The notes under the pieces: generated by a model
Databases searched by the model: none
Seen by the model: only the letters and a program-made list of their open reading frames with translations
Told to the model about the DNA's origin: nothing
DNA from: JAICTV01 sp035634055
Lineage (GTDB): Bacteria; Planctomycetota; Phycisphaerae; Tepidisphaerales; Tepidisphaeraceae
Assembly: GCA_035634055.1 (NCBI GenBank)
Contig: DASQDR010000283.1
Location: 1 to 27,718 of the forward strand
Reading direction: 5' to 3'
Length of the DNA stretch: 27,718 bases
Translations under genes and position numbers: made by a program
Shown here: positions 14,497-22,400 of the stretch, in pieces
Position numbering within the stretch: position 1 is the first letter of the stretch
Layout of the letters: each line of letters starts with the position of its first letter

Positions 14497-15789
14497 TCAG
14501 TGCCTCCCGTTGCCGTTGCCGTTGCCGTTGACGGGCGCGAGGTTGCTCGGCTGCTTTTCCTGGAAGAGGAAGCGCGTCGCGCCGATCTGCACCTGGTCGC
14601 CATTGCGCAGCCGCGTGCGCGTGACCGGGCGACCATTGATGACGGTGCCGCTGCCGAGCGGGAGGTCCTCGAGCTCGAAGCCGCCCTTGACGATGTGGAT
14701 GGCCGCGTGCCGCCGCCCGACCTGCGGGTCCTTGAACAGGTAGATCTGGTTGTCCGGCGAGGAGCCGATGTAGGTGGGGTTGCGGTAAAGGATGAACTGC
14801 TTGCCGGCGATGAGCCCCTGGGTGACGCGGAGCCAGCCGCTCTTGGCGGCGTCCTCGAGCAGCCCGATGGCGGCGCCGGAGACCCCGCCGATGGCGCACA
14901 GGCCGACCAGTCGGCTGATGTCGGGATTGCCGAGCTGGCGGGAGATCAGGTCGTAGAGCGCGCCGCCGACCAGCCCGCCGACCACGCCGCCGGCCAGGCC
15001 GATCAGGAACTTCTTGAAGTTCCGCATCACCAGCCCCGGCGCCAGCGACAGGAAGAGCCCGACGACCGCCCACTGCACCATGCGCGCCAGCACCTGGCGG
15101 GCGGCGGAGATGCTTCCCTCGGTGCCGGTCATCGCCTCGTACATGCGCTCGACGAAGAGGGCGACCACCACCCCGCCGATCAGCCCCAGCGTGGCGCCGA
15201 CCGAGCCGTTGATGATGGCCGACGGGACGTTGCGCCCGACGACCGGGTCGGCGATCGACAGCGCCAGCGCGATCAGCATCCCGCTGACGCCGAAGGCGAG
15301 CACGTTGCTGATGAACTCCTTCACCTTGTCGCGCGAGGCGATGCGGGCGATCTGCTCGTCCTTCTGCTGCTGGCTGAGGCGCTCGTCGACGTAGGTGGTG
15401 AAGTAGGGGTTGTTGCGCCCGTCGAGGGCGAGCTGCTCGAGCATCGAGGCGCGCTCCTCGGGGCTGAGGCGCCCGGCGTCGGCGGCGCGGCGCACCTCGC
15501 GGGCCATCTCCATCAGCTGCGCCGACTCGAGGCGCGCGCTGTTGCGGAAGTGGAGCAGTTGCCCGCAGGTCCACGCCGCCAGCCCGCCCAGCAGCCCGAA
15601 GACCGCCATGTAGACCAGCGTGTTGTACCAGAGGCTCTGGAACTTCGACGCCTCGGGCGCGACATCGGTGAGCTGGGCGTACTCGCGGTTGCGGCGGACG
15701 GCCTGCATCGCGCTGAGGCGCTGCTCGACGGTGCGCGTCTTGAGCTCGTCCCAGGTGATCGTGATCTTGTCGTCGTCGCTGCTCGACAT
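14497..15789 (-). CDS. Multi-pass membrane protein with C-terminal FHA domain
   Basis: A 430-residue protein. A cytoplasmic helical N-terminus (1-50) leads into a hydrophobic helix (about 52-78), a charged helical region (80-155), and then about five Gly/Ala-rich membrane helices (158-183, 191-213, 238-256, 261-284, 294-312). Residues 330-412 are an FHA domain, which binds phosphothreonine peptides: IGSSPDNQI (341-349), R360-H361 in the GRRHA turn, and N385-G386 of the NGRP motif, all in the right order. The tail is a short Asn-Gly repeat. It sits 30 bases after the JAMM gene. Its role is unknown; it may tie Ser/Thr phosphorylation to Ubl conjugation at the membrane. A 180-base gap without recognisable features separates it from the RING gene. 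Confidence 0.85.
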   Translation of the reverse strand: MSSSDDDKITITWDELKTRTVEQRLSAMQAVRRNREYAQLTDVAPEASKFQSLWYNTLVYMAVFGLLGGLAAWTCGQLLHFRNSARLESAQLMEMAREVRRAADAGRLSPEERASMLEQLALDGRNNPYFTTYVDERLSQQQKDEQIARIASRDKVKEFISNVLAFGVSGMLIALALSIADPVVGRNVPSAIINGSVGATLGLIGGVVVALFVERMYEAMTGTEGSISAARQVLARMVQWAVVGLFLSLAPGLVMRNFKKFLIGLAGGVVGGLVGGALYDLISRQLGNPDISRLVGLCAIGGVSGAAIGLLEDAAKSGWLRVTQGLIAGKQFILYRNPTYIGSSPDNQIYLFKDPQVGRRHAAIHIVKGGFELEDLPLGSGTVINGRPVTRTRLRNGDQVQIGATRFLFQEKQPSNLAPVNGNGNGNGRH

Positions 15790-15819
15790 CGTGTTACGGC
15801 TCGCTCGCTCCGCCGGCGG

Positions 15820-17076
15820 TCAGCGGTTGAGGGTTTCGGGGGTCAGGGCCTCGGCGCGGGACTCGTCGTCGCGCGCCGCGCTGCCGGCGGGCGCCACGCT
15901 GCCGGCGGGCGCCGCGGCCGGGTCGGCGGTGGGCGCGGCGACGGGCGTGGCGGGCTCGCGCGCGGCGGCGGGGGACGCTTCGACCGCGGCGGCGGCGGGC
16001 GGCAGGCGGTCGATCAGGCGCGAGCCGGGCGGATCGTTCGACAGCGACGGCAGCGTCGCCCCCCCGTACAGCACCGCGTACGCCGCCAGCGCCACCGGCC
16101 AGCCAATGGCGATGAAGACCGACAGCGCCAGGGCGGCGGTGGTCCAGCGCTGGCGCTTCTCCAGCGACTGGAGGCGGTTGGCCAGGTCCTTCAGCTCCAT
16201 CGCCGCCGCGGGGTACGCCGCCGACGTGTGCTGCTGCGCCTGGGGCTGCGCCTGCGGCGCGGCGATGGCGGCTGCGATGGCGGCGGCGGCGGCGGCGGCG
16301 GCGGGCGCGGGCGGATCGTACTGCTGCGCCGGGAGCTGCGCCGCCGCCCACTGCGCGCCTTCGCGCACGGGTGGATCGCTGCTGACCAGCGCGGTGCCGA
16401 CGTTGACGCCGGCGCGCGTCAGCTCGCCGTCCCCGTCATCGTCGCCCTGCGCCTGCGGCGCGGCGGCAATGGGCGTCGGGGGGATCTCCGGCACGCGCCG
16501 GGCCACCTTGGTGCTGTCCGGGGCGACGTCCTTCTGCACCACGAACGACTCGACGACCATGTTCCCGGTGCGCCAGGCAAACAGCCCTTCCTCCTGGTGC
16601 TGCGGGTCGAACACGAACGCGAGGTGCCACGGCAGGCTGAAGAAGTTCTTGTGGATGAACAGGTCCATGTCCGACAGGAAGATCCCGTGCCCCGGGTGGG
16701 TGTGGTACCACCCCAGGATCCGCATGTCGGGGTACTGCCGGTCCATCACGTCCTGGATGTGCGACCAGGTCTGCGCGGTGAAGGTGACCTGGGCGTTCTT
16801 GCCGGCGGAGAAGTTGCCGCGGATCGACGCCTCGATGAAGACGAACGGGCCGATGTTGTCGGTGTAGACGTTGCCGACCAGCACGCCGCACACCTCGATG
16901 TCCGGCGCGCTCCAGCCGTGGGCGCGGACGTCGTTGAGGACCGACTGCTTGAAGATGACGCAGCGGCGGGTGGGGCGCTCGCGCGGGCCGAGGGGGAACT
17001 CGCGCGTGGGCCACTCGCCGGTGGCGATGGCGGAGATGTCCTGGTCGACGGGCGACCGTTGGGCCGTCGGGGTCAT
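15820..17076 (-). CDS. JAMM/JAB metalloprotease with a C-terminal membrane anchor
   Basis: A 418-residue protein. The N-terminal half is an MPN+/JAMM domain with all zinc-site residues: E61 in IEVCGVLVG, H125 and H127 in GWYHTHPGHG, S135 and D138 in LSDMD, giving HxHP-x6-SxxD. Enzymes of this type cut isopeptide or peptide bonds after the C-terminal Gly of a Ubl, so it is the deconjugase of the operon. A Gln/Ala/Pro-rich linker (about 230-290) and a short coiled coil (LKDLANRLQSLEKRQ) precede one membrane helix (313-337), and the last 80 residues are Pro/Ala-rich. Topology: the JAMM domain is likely cytoplasmic. Its ATG overlaps the E1 stop codon (ATGA), implying translational coupling. Confidence 0.92.
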   Translation of the reverse strand: MTPTAQRSPVDQDISAIATGEWPTREFPLGPRERPTRRCVIFKQSVLNDVRAHGWSAPDIEVCGVLVGNVYTDNIGPFVFIEASIRGNFSAGKNAQVTFTAQTWSHIQDVMDRQYPDMRILGWYHTHPGHGIFLSDMDLFIHKNFFSLPWHLAFVFDPQHQEEGLFAWRTGNMVVESFVVQKDVAPDSTKVARRVPEIPPTPIAAAPQAQGDDDGDGELTRAGVNVGTALVSSDPPVREGAQWAAAQLPAQQYDPPAPAAAAAAAAIAAAIAAPQAQPQAQQHTSAAYPAAAMELKDLANRLQSLEKRQRWTTAALALSVFIAIGWPVALAAYAVLYGGATLPSLSNDPPGSRLIDRLPPAAAAVEASPAAAREPATPVAAPTADPAAAPAGSVAPAGSAARDDESRAEALTPETLNR

Positions 17077-18374
17077 GCGAGCTCCAGTTCGTCGTCGTCG
17101 TCATCGACATCGTTACCGCGGCCGGTCGCGGCGGAGGAAAGGCTGACGCCCGCCAGGTCACCCAGCACCGCGGTGGCGTCGCCGGCCAGCTCGAAGCCGA
17201 CCGAGCGCGTGCCGTCGCCGCTGCGAGCGATGACCACGTCGAACGGCGGGACGCCGATCTCGCCGAGCGGGCGGTCGAGGAAATCCTCGTCCCCGCGCAG
17301 CTTGTAAAAGGTGACGACGTCGCGGCGGACGTCCTCGCGCCCCGCCGCACGGCACGCCGGGCACCACGCCTTCGCCGCCGGCACCTTGCCGAGCGAGGCA
17401 AACAGCCGCTCCTCGCCGCCGCACCTGGGGCAGACGAGCTTTTCCAGCACCTCGCGGGCCAGCTCGATCGTCGCGCGCTCGTCGCCAAGGTGCTGCCTCG
17501 CCAGCGCCAGCAGTTGGCGCGACGTGATGGTCGCGACGCCGTCGTCGAGGGCTACCACCTCGTCGAGCGTGTCGTGGCTGTAGCAGTCGTCCTTGCGCTG
17601 GAAGCGGGTGATGTAGGAGTCGGCCGTCACGCCGCTGAACACCCACGCGCCGCCGGCGAGGGTCTGCATGCCGTGCAGCAGCTTGACCGCCTCCTGGCAC
17701 TGCACGCCGGCGACGATCGAGCTGACGGTGGGGGTGGTGGGCGTCTTGCCGCCCTCCATTTCCGGGCGGCTGAGCAGGTTGCACGAGCGGCGCATCTGGA
17801 GCAACTTCCAGTCGGTGGCCGACATCGTGCACTCGTAGCAGGGGGCGTCGTCGGCGTTGTTGTCGGGAACGAAGACGCGCGCCGAGCCGTCGATCGCCTC
17901 GATCGCGCCGTCGATCCACGGGCGGTTGACCTTCCAGCAGTTGCGGTTGATCGAGAGGCGCGCCTCGCGGTTGTCGAGCCCGGCGATGACCACGTCCGCC
18001 CAGCGGAAGACGCCCAGGCCGAGGTCGTGCACGACGTTGCCGTTGAAGGCGTGCGCCTTGATATCGGGATAGATGCCGCGGGCGGCGGCGGCGGCGGCGG
18101 TGGCCTTGAGCTGACCGTTGTCGCTCCCGCGGTAAAGGACCGAGCGGGACAAATTGGAGTTCTCGATCCGGTCCATGTCCGCGATGAGGACCTGCCCCAC
18201 GCCGAGCAGTGCGAGATTCTTGACGATCTCGTTCCCGAGCGCGCCCGCCCCGACGACGAGGATGCGCGCGCGGCGCAGCCGCTGCTGATCCCACCAGCCG
18301 ATTAGCTTGAAGCGGTGGAAGCGGTCGTTCTCGGCCGCCCCCAGCTCGGGCGCGATGCGCAACACGTCGGTCAT
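17073..18374 (-). CDS. E1-like (ThiF/MoeB fold) Ubl-activating enzyme
   Basis: A 433-residue cytoplasmic adenylyltransferase that should activate the Ubl C-terminus as an adenylate. The Rossmann motif GAGALG is at 42-47, the acidic D66/D68 pair ends strand 2, and NSNLSR (72-77) supplies the Arg used in ATP binding. C179-x2-C182 (PCYEC) is a zinc pair; C198 in the RRSCN loop is the best candidate for a thioester cysteine. The helix IVAGVQCQEAVKLL matches the family. A C-terminal zinc ribbon (C315, C318, C338, C341) and an acidic tail follow. ATG 18374 was preferred over a TTG at 18389, which adds only five residues. It lies 79 bases after the Ubl gene and overlaps the JAMM gene by four bases. 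Confidence 0.92.
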   Translation of the reverse strand: MTDVLRIAPELGAAENDRFHRFKLIGWWDQQRLRRARILVVGAGALGNEIVKNLALLGVGQVLIADMDRIENSNLSRSVLYRGSDNGQLKATAAAAAARGIYPDIKAHAFNGNVVHDLGLGVFRWADVVIAGLDNREARLSINRNCWKVNRPWIDGAIEAIDGSARVFVPDNNADDAPCYECTMSATDWKLLQMRRSCNLLSRPEMEGGKTPTTPTVSSIVAGVQCQEAVKLLHGMQTLAGGAWVFSGVTADSYITRFQRKDDCYSHDTLDEVVALDDGVATITSRQLLALARQHLGDERATIELAREVLEKLVCPRCGGEERLFASLGKVPAAKAWCPACRAAGREDVRRDVVTFYKLRGDEDFLDRPLGEIGVPPFDVVIARSGDGTRSVGFELAGDATAVLGDLAGVSLSSAATGRGNDVDDDDDELELA

Positions 18375-18453
18375 TGTCGATTCGTCCAAAACGCGCCGCG
18401 CGCCGGCGCGACCGCTAAAGCTCGCCGGCCTTGACGGGCGGCAAAAAGATTCT

Positions 18454-18723
18454 TTACCCGGCGGTGATCTCCGGCTGAAGGCGCAGGACGTCGCCGCCCT
18501 TGACGCCCACGTCGCACAGGCACTGCTCGTCGAGCAACTGCTTGCCGGAGGCGCGGTGGTGGAACTTGTAGCTCAGCGGCTGCCCGTCGGGCGCGAAGAG
18601 CGGGAAGTTCATCTTCTCCAGCAGGACCGCCAGGACGCGGTTGACCGGCGCGTCGTCGGGCAGCTCGACGTCCTGCCGCTTGTTGCCGGTGGCGTCCCAG
18701 ACCTGAACCGTGACCATCCCCAT
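18454..18723 (-). CDS. Ubiquitin-like (beta-grasp) protein
   Basis: An 89-residue protein that fits a single beta-grasp domain: strands VTVQVWDA and KRQDVELPD, helix APVNRVLAVLLEKM, then PLSYKFHHRASGKQLLDEQCL and the closing strand GDVLRLQPE. It resembles the EsaB/YukD-type Ubls found in type VII secretion, but no secretion gene is near and it heads an operon with E1, E2, RING and JAMM genes, so a conjugated modifier is more likely. The chain ends TAG (Thr-Ala-Gly): a terminal Gly is exposed without any tail to cleave, but it is Ala-Gly, not the Gly-Gly of ubiquitin. The first ATG (18723) was chosen because GAGGAG lies nine bases upstream; a second ATG follows two codons later. Confidence 0.88.
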   Translation of the reverse strand: MGMVTVQVWDATGNKRQDVELPDDAPVNRVLAVLLEKMNFPLFAPDGQPLSYKFHHRASGKQLLDEQCLCDVGVKGGDVLRLQPEITAG

Positions 18724-18732
18724 AGGACCGCG

Positions 18733-18738
18733 CTCCTC
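18733..18738 (-). promoter_or_regulatory. Shine-Dalgarno site of the Ubl gene
   Basis: GAGGAG on the minus strand, nine bases before the ATG at 18723. It is the clearest ribosome site in the Ubl operon, consistent with this being the first gene. Confidence 0.65.
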
Positions 18739-19243
18739 GTGGCCCGGCGCCGCCTTGGCGGGCCGGGAATAGCCTTTCCGGGGCGGCGGGGGCGCTCGGG
18801 CGGACGCGGGCGTGACGGCGGGTGGGCCGCGCGCCGGGGCGTCGCCAGGGCCGGCCGCGCGCCGGGGGCGATACTCTATAGTTATCGGACGCGTCGCCGC
18901 GCCCGCGTCCGCCGCCGCCGGCCAGGGACCGAAAACGCACTGCCGGGAAAACTCGCTCATCGGACGCCGCCGTCGAAGTGTAAAGCTGGCGAACATCCCA
19001 CTGCGGCGATGCGAGACTATACCCAATGGCGGGCGGACCACCAACGCAAAGCACCCCCGCCCGGCCCGCCGCCGCCCCCGCCGCCGCGCCAACCTGACGG
19101 CGGTGCCGGCGGTGACGGTTTGGTAAATTTGGCAACTTGCTTCCGGCGAATTTTGCCTTTATATGAAGAATCCGCTCAGTGGGTGAGCGCCGGTTTTTAG
19201 TTGCAGCCATGCGCGGGATCGGCTCTATTAACCGAACCTCTCT
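18739..19243. promoter_or_regulatory. Shared divergent upstream region of the Ubl operon and EPS locus
   Basis: About 500 bases without a credible gene. The left half is very GC-rich apart from an AT-rich CTCTATAGTTATCG at 18874-18887, which could supply a -10 (TATAGA read on the minus strand) for the Ubl operon, though no -35 matches. The right end, 19120-19170, is clearly AT-richer and holds the better promoter for the EPS side. Confidence 0.45.
19137..19165 (+). promoter_or_regulatory. Candidate promoter of the EPS locus
   Basis: TTGCTT (19137-19142) and TATATG (19160-19165) with the ideal 17-base spacer, in the most AT-rich part of the gap. Transcription would start near 19172, leaving a leader of about 70 bases before the GTG at 19244. 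Confidence 0.5.
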
Positions 19244-21613
19244 GTGGGATCGCCTTTTAGTCGTTCGGGAGCTGCGCCAATTCACAGCAACGGAAACAAT
19301 CTCGCGGTGATTGAGTCTACCCCCGCGCACGTTCCCGCGACCACGGCCCGAGGAAGCAACTCCGAGCAACCCAACGACTCGATCCTTGAGATCGTCTGGC
19401 GGCAGCGGGGCGTGGTGGCCGCGGTCACGGCGCTTTGCCTGATCCTCTCGGTCCTATATCTGTTGATCGCCACCCGCTACTACTCCGGCACCGCCAAGCT
19501 GTACGTGCGGCAGGTGAGCCCGCGCGTGCTGAACGAGGACGCCAAGCAGGAACAGGACCCCGAGAAGTTCCTCTCCACCCAGCGCGAGGTGCTGTCGTCC
19601 ACGCCGGTCATCGCGATGACCCTCGGGACCCCGGGCATCCGCGACCTCAAGACCTTCGCCGGCGAGGACAACCTCTTCACCCACCTCAAGGGCAACCTGT
19701 CGGTCGAGGTGGGCAAGAAGGACGACCTGCTCTCGGTGAAGTTCGATTCCCCGCACCGCGAGGACGCGCAGAAGATCGTCGAGGCGCTGGTCGCGTCGTA
19801 CACGAATTACCAGTCCAAGCAGCGGCGCGAGTCGGCGTCGGGCATCGTCGGTGACCTGAAGCAGGAGCACGAGAAGCGCCAGGCGGAGCTGCGCCGCAAG
19901 CAGGACGAGCTCACCGCCTTCCGCACCACCAACGGCATCTTCTCCGGCGGCGACGAGAAGACCAGCGTCGCCCGCCAGGGGCTGGAAATGCTCATGAAGG
20001 CGCGGACCGACGCGCAGCTTGAGAGCATCTCGGCGCGCACCGCGTGGGACGACGTGCAGCGCACGATCCTCTCCACCGCCGCCCGCAAGCAGCGGTTCGA
20101 AGAGGCGCGCGCCACCGGCGCCAGCATCGCGCCGTCGGCCATCGACGACGCCGCCCTGCGGACGCAGATGATCGCCGCCCAGCAGCAGCTCCAGGACGTG
20201 ATGATGAACGGCCGGTACGGCCCGAGTCACCCGAACGTGAAGCGGTTGCAGGATTACATCGACACGCTGAACGTGACCTACGCCCTGGCGGTCCACCGCC
20301 GCGTCGAGCTCGGCAAGCAGCGCGAGGCGGACCTGGCCAGGTCGTTCGACGAGCAGCAGAAGCTGGCGATCGGGCACAGCGCCCGGGCGATGGAAGAGGT
20401 GCGGCTGGCGGCGGAGGTGACGCGCCTCCAGGGGCTGGCCGACGAGATCGACAACCGCCTGCGCAGCGTGGCGCTGACCAACGGCGACTCGGCCCCCAGC
20501 ATCACGGTGCTGGAGCCCCCGAGCGCCAGCAAGTCGCCGACGCGCCCCTACACCGGCCGGACGCTGGCGCTGGCGATGATCGCCGGCGTGGTGCTCGGGT
20601 GCGGCGCGGCATGCGTGCGCGACTGGTACGACTACCGCCTGCGCTCCGCCGACGAGGTCAAGTCGACCCTGGGCGTCACGGTGCTGGGGCTCATCCCGCA
20701 CGTCGGTGACGAGAACAGCCCGATCGCCCGCGGGCAGAAGATCCACATCGACCCGCACTCCGAGGCGGCCGAGGCGTACCGCTCGCTGCGGACGGCCGTC
20801 CACTTCGGCATGCGCGACCGCGAGGCGCGCACGGTGCTGGTCACCTCACCGGAGCGCGGCGACGGCAAGACCACCTGCACCAGCAACTTCGCCATCTCGG
20901 TGGCGCAGATGGGCAAGCGCGTGCTGCTGGTCGACGCCGACCTCCGCGCCCCCATGCAGGACCTGATCTTCGGCATCAACGGCCGCGTCGGGCTCGCCAA
21001 CGTGCTCCAGGGCAAGGAGACGCTGGAATCCGCCGTCCGCCACACCGGCATCGAAAACCTCGACCTGCTGCCCGCCGGCGTCGCGGCGCGCAACCCGTCG
21101 GAGCTGCTCAACAGCCAGAAGTTCATCGACGTGCTGGAATCGGCCGTCGAGAAATACGATGTTGTGGTAATCGACTCCCCGCCGCTGCTGGCGGTCACCG
21201 ACGCGCGGATCATCGCGGCGTCGGCCGACGCCACCTTGCTGGTTCTGCGCGCGGGTAAGTCAAATCGGAAGCTCGGCGAAATGTCGGTGGACGGCCTGGT
21301 CAGCGTCGGTGCAAAGTTGCTCGGCGCGGTGGTCAACGACATCGAGCGCCGCAGCTACCGTTACTACGGCAGCTACGGCCGGTACGGCTACGGCGCCAAC
21401 GGGCGCTCGGACCGCGCCGTGATGACGGATTCTGACGCGACCGCCGCCCCCTCGGGCAGCGCGTCAGCCAACAACGGCGCGGGCGCACTCGGCAACGGGC
21501 ACGCCAACGGCAATGGCAACGGCGGTGGCCTCGGCGGCCACGGCCACAATGAGTATCCCGGGGTCGCCGAGGGTGAAACCACCCTGGCGGTCCGGGGCCG
21601 TTTGACTGGGTGA
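19244..21613 (+). CDS. Wzz/BY-kinase polysaccharide co-polymerase
   Basis: A 789-residue inner-membrane protein combining a Wzz chain-length domain with a cytoplasmic tyrosine autokinase. First membrane helix about residues 57-80; a long periplasmic coiled-coil part (about 150-430); second helix about 440-465. The kinase part carries Walker A SPERGDGKTT (about 535-545), Walker A' VLLVDADLRAP (about 561-571) and Walker B VVVIDSPPLL (about 639-648). After it comes a Tyr-rich cluster (about 702-719, YRYYGSYGRYGYG), the probable autophosphorylation site, and an Asn-Gly-rich tail. It controls chain length and export of an exopolysaccharide. GTG 19244 is the first in-frame start but lacks a Shine-Dalgarno; a GTG at 19307 is an alternative. 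Confidence 0.88.
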   Translation: MGSPFSRSGAAPIHSNGNNLAVIESTPAHVPATTARGSNSEQPNDSILEIVWRQRGVVAAVTALCLILSVLYLLIATRYYSGTAKLYVRQVSPRVLNEDAKQEQDPEKFLSTQREVLSSTPVIAMTLGTPGIRDLKTFAGEDNLFTHLKGNLSVEVGKKDDLLSVKFDSPHREDAQKIVEALVASYTNYQSKQRRESASGIVGDLKQEHEKRQAELRRKQDELTAFRTTNGIFSGGDEKTSVARQGLEMLMKARTDAQLESISARTAWDDVQRTILSTAARKQRFEEARATGASIAPSAIDDAALRTQMIAAQQQLQDVMMNGRYGPSHPNVKRLQDYIDTLNVTYALAVHRRVELGKQREADLARSFDEQQKLAIGHSARAMEEVRLAAEVTRLQGLADEIDNRLRSVALTNGDSAPSITVLEPPSASKSPTRPYTGRTLALAMIAGVVLGCGAACVRDWYDYRLRSADEVKSTLGVTVLGLIPHVGDENSPIARGQKIHIDPHSEAAEAYRSLRTAVHFGMRDREARTVLVTSPERGDGKTTCTSNFAISVAQMGKRVLLVDADLRAPMQDLIFGINGRVGLANVLQGKETLESAVRHTGIENLDLLPAGVAARNPSELLNSQKFIDVLESAVEKYDVVVIDSPPLLAVTDARIIAASADATLLVLRAGKSNRKLGEMSVDGLVSVGAKLLGAVVNDIERRSYRYYGSYGRYGYGANGRSDRAVMTDSDATAAPSGSASANNGAGALGNGHANGNGNGGGLGGHGHNEYPGVAEGETTLAVRGRLTG

Positions 21614-21635
21614 GCTGGATGTGCTCGCTCCGAGG

Positions 21636-21668
21636 CGCCACCGGTTGGGTGAACGGAATCCGGTGGCG
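21636..21668 (+). terminator. Hairpin after the Wzz/BY-kinase gene
   Basis: Perfect 9-bp stem CGCCACCGG/CCGGTGGCG with a 15-base loop, beginning 22 bases after the stop codon. There is no U-run, so it may be a Rho-independent-like stop of GC-rich bacteria, an attenuator, or an mRNA-stabilising structure. Confidence 0.45.
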
Positions 21669-22332
21669 TCGGTGGACGAGGGAAGAGAGCTCCACGTCTG
21701 CGGTGGGTGAGGTGTCCGCTCGCGAGCGGCGCCTCTTCGCGGCGGGGTCGTAACGGACCCGCCGGGAACCGTGACAACTGGGATCGCAGCCCCCCGGGGC
21801 GCACCACGGCCTCGGCGGGGCCGGCGGGTGTCGCACGTGCGGGTGCGTTCCGTCCCGCGGTGACCGACGGCGAGACGCATCACAGTGCGTCGCGCGCGGC
21901 GCGGCCAGCCACGGTGCGGGCGCACGTCGTGCGCCGCGGCGCACGCTGGTTCGGCGACGCGCGTGGCTCGCCCGCGACGCGCACGCCGCCGGTGATGGCG
22001 GCGCAGCGCGGGCGGTGGTCCCGCGGCTTGCTGTCGCACGCGGTGCGGCCGCGGTCGCCTGGCAGGGCGTTCGCTTGACGGCGACGCCGCCGCCCGAGAG
22101 CACGGCGAAGTGGCCGCGCGGGCGGGCACCAAATCTTCGTTCGGCCAGCGCCGGCCCGGCACGGGGAGTGGGTCCCCCGACTGGGAGGAGAACGGCGCCG
22201 GGCGCGGACGGGCATGGGTCGAGAGTCGTAGTTGTCGTCCGAGTCGTACCCGCGCGGGCCGAGCTGTTCGGTCCCGGCGGCCAAAAGTGAGAGAAGAAAC
22301 CTGCGCCCCGCGCTTTCTCGGCAATGTGGGTT

Positions 22333-22354
22333 CCGGGCCGACCTGTAGGCCCGG
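22333..22354 (+). other. Hairpin upstream of the sugar-transferase gene
   Basis: Stem CCGGGCC/GGCCCGG (7 bp) with an 8-base loop, 46 bases before the ATG at 22401. It lies in the presumed leader and could influence translation; nothing more can be said. Confidence 0.35.
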
Positions 22355-22400
22355 GCGGGGCGTTTTCCGCCGTTCGTGACGGGACAGGACAGGGAAGTTC

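Larger units (their letters stand above)
21614..22400. other. 787-base gap in the EPS locus
   Basis: No frame here has a protein-like composition; all are Arg/Pro/Gly-rich readings of GC-rich DNA. Two hairpins are listed separately at its ends. The rest I cannot explain. Its length inside a one-directional locus suggests either an internal promoter for the following genes or a decayed gene. Confidence 0.5.

Noticed and set aside
13891..17307. A plus-strand open frame of 1138 codons across the Ubl operon
   Set aside because: It is antisense to the RING, FHA, JAMM and part of the E1 genes, and its product is Arg/Val/Asp-rich without domains. High GC content keeps such frames open by chance.
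18443..18456. AAAGATTCTTT near-palindrome after the Ubl gene as a terminator
   Set aside because: The stem is only five A/T-rich pairs and the genes on both sides appear to be one operon.
18454..18723. Type VII secretion EsaB/YukD protein
   Set aside because: Fold similarity exists, but no secretion ATPase or WXG100 gene is nearby, while E1, E2, RING and JAMM genes follow directly.
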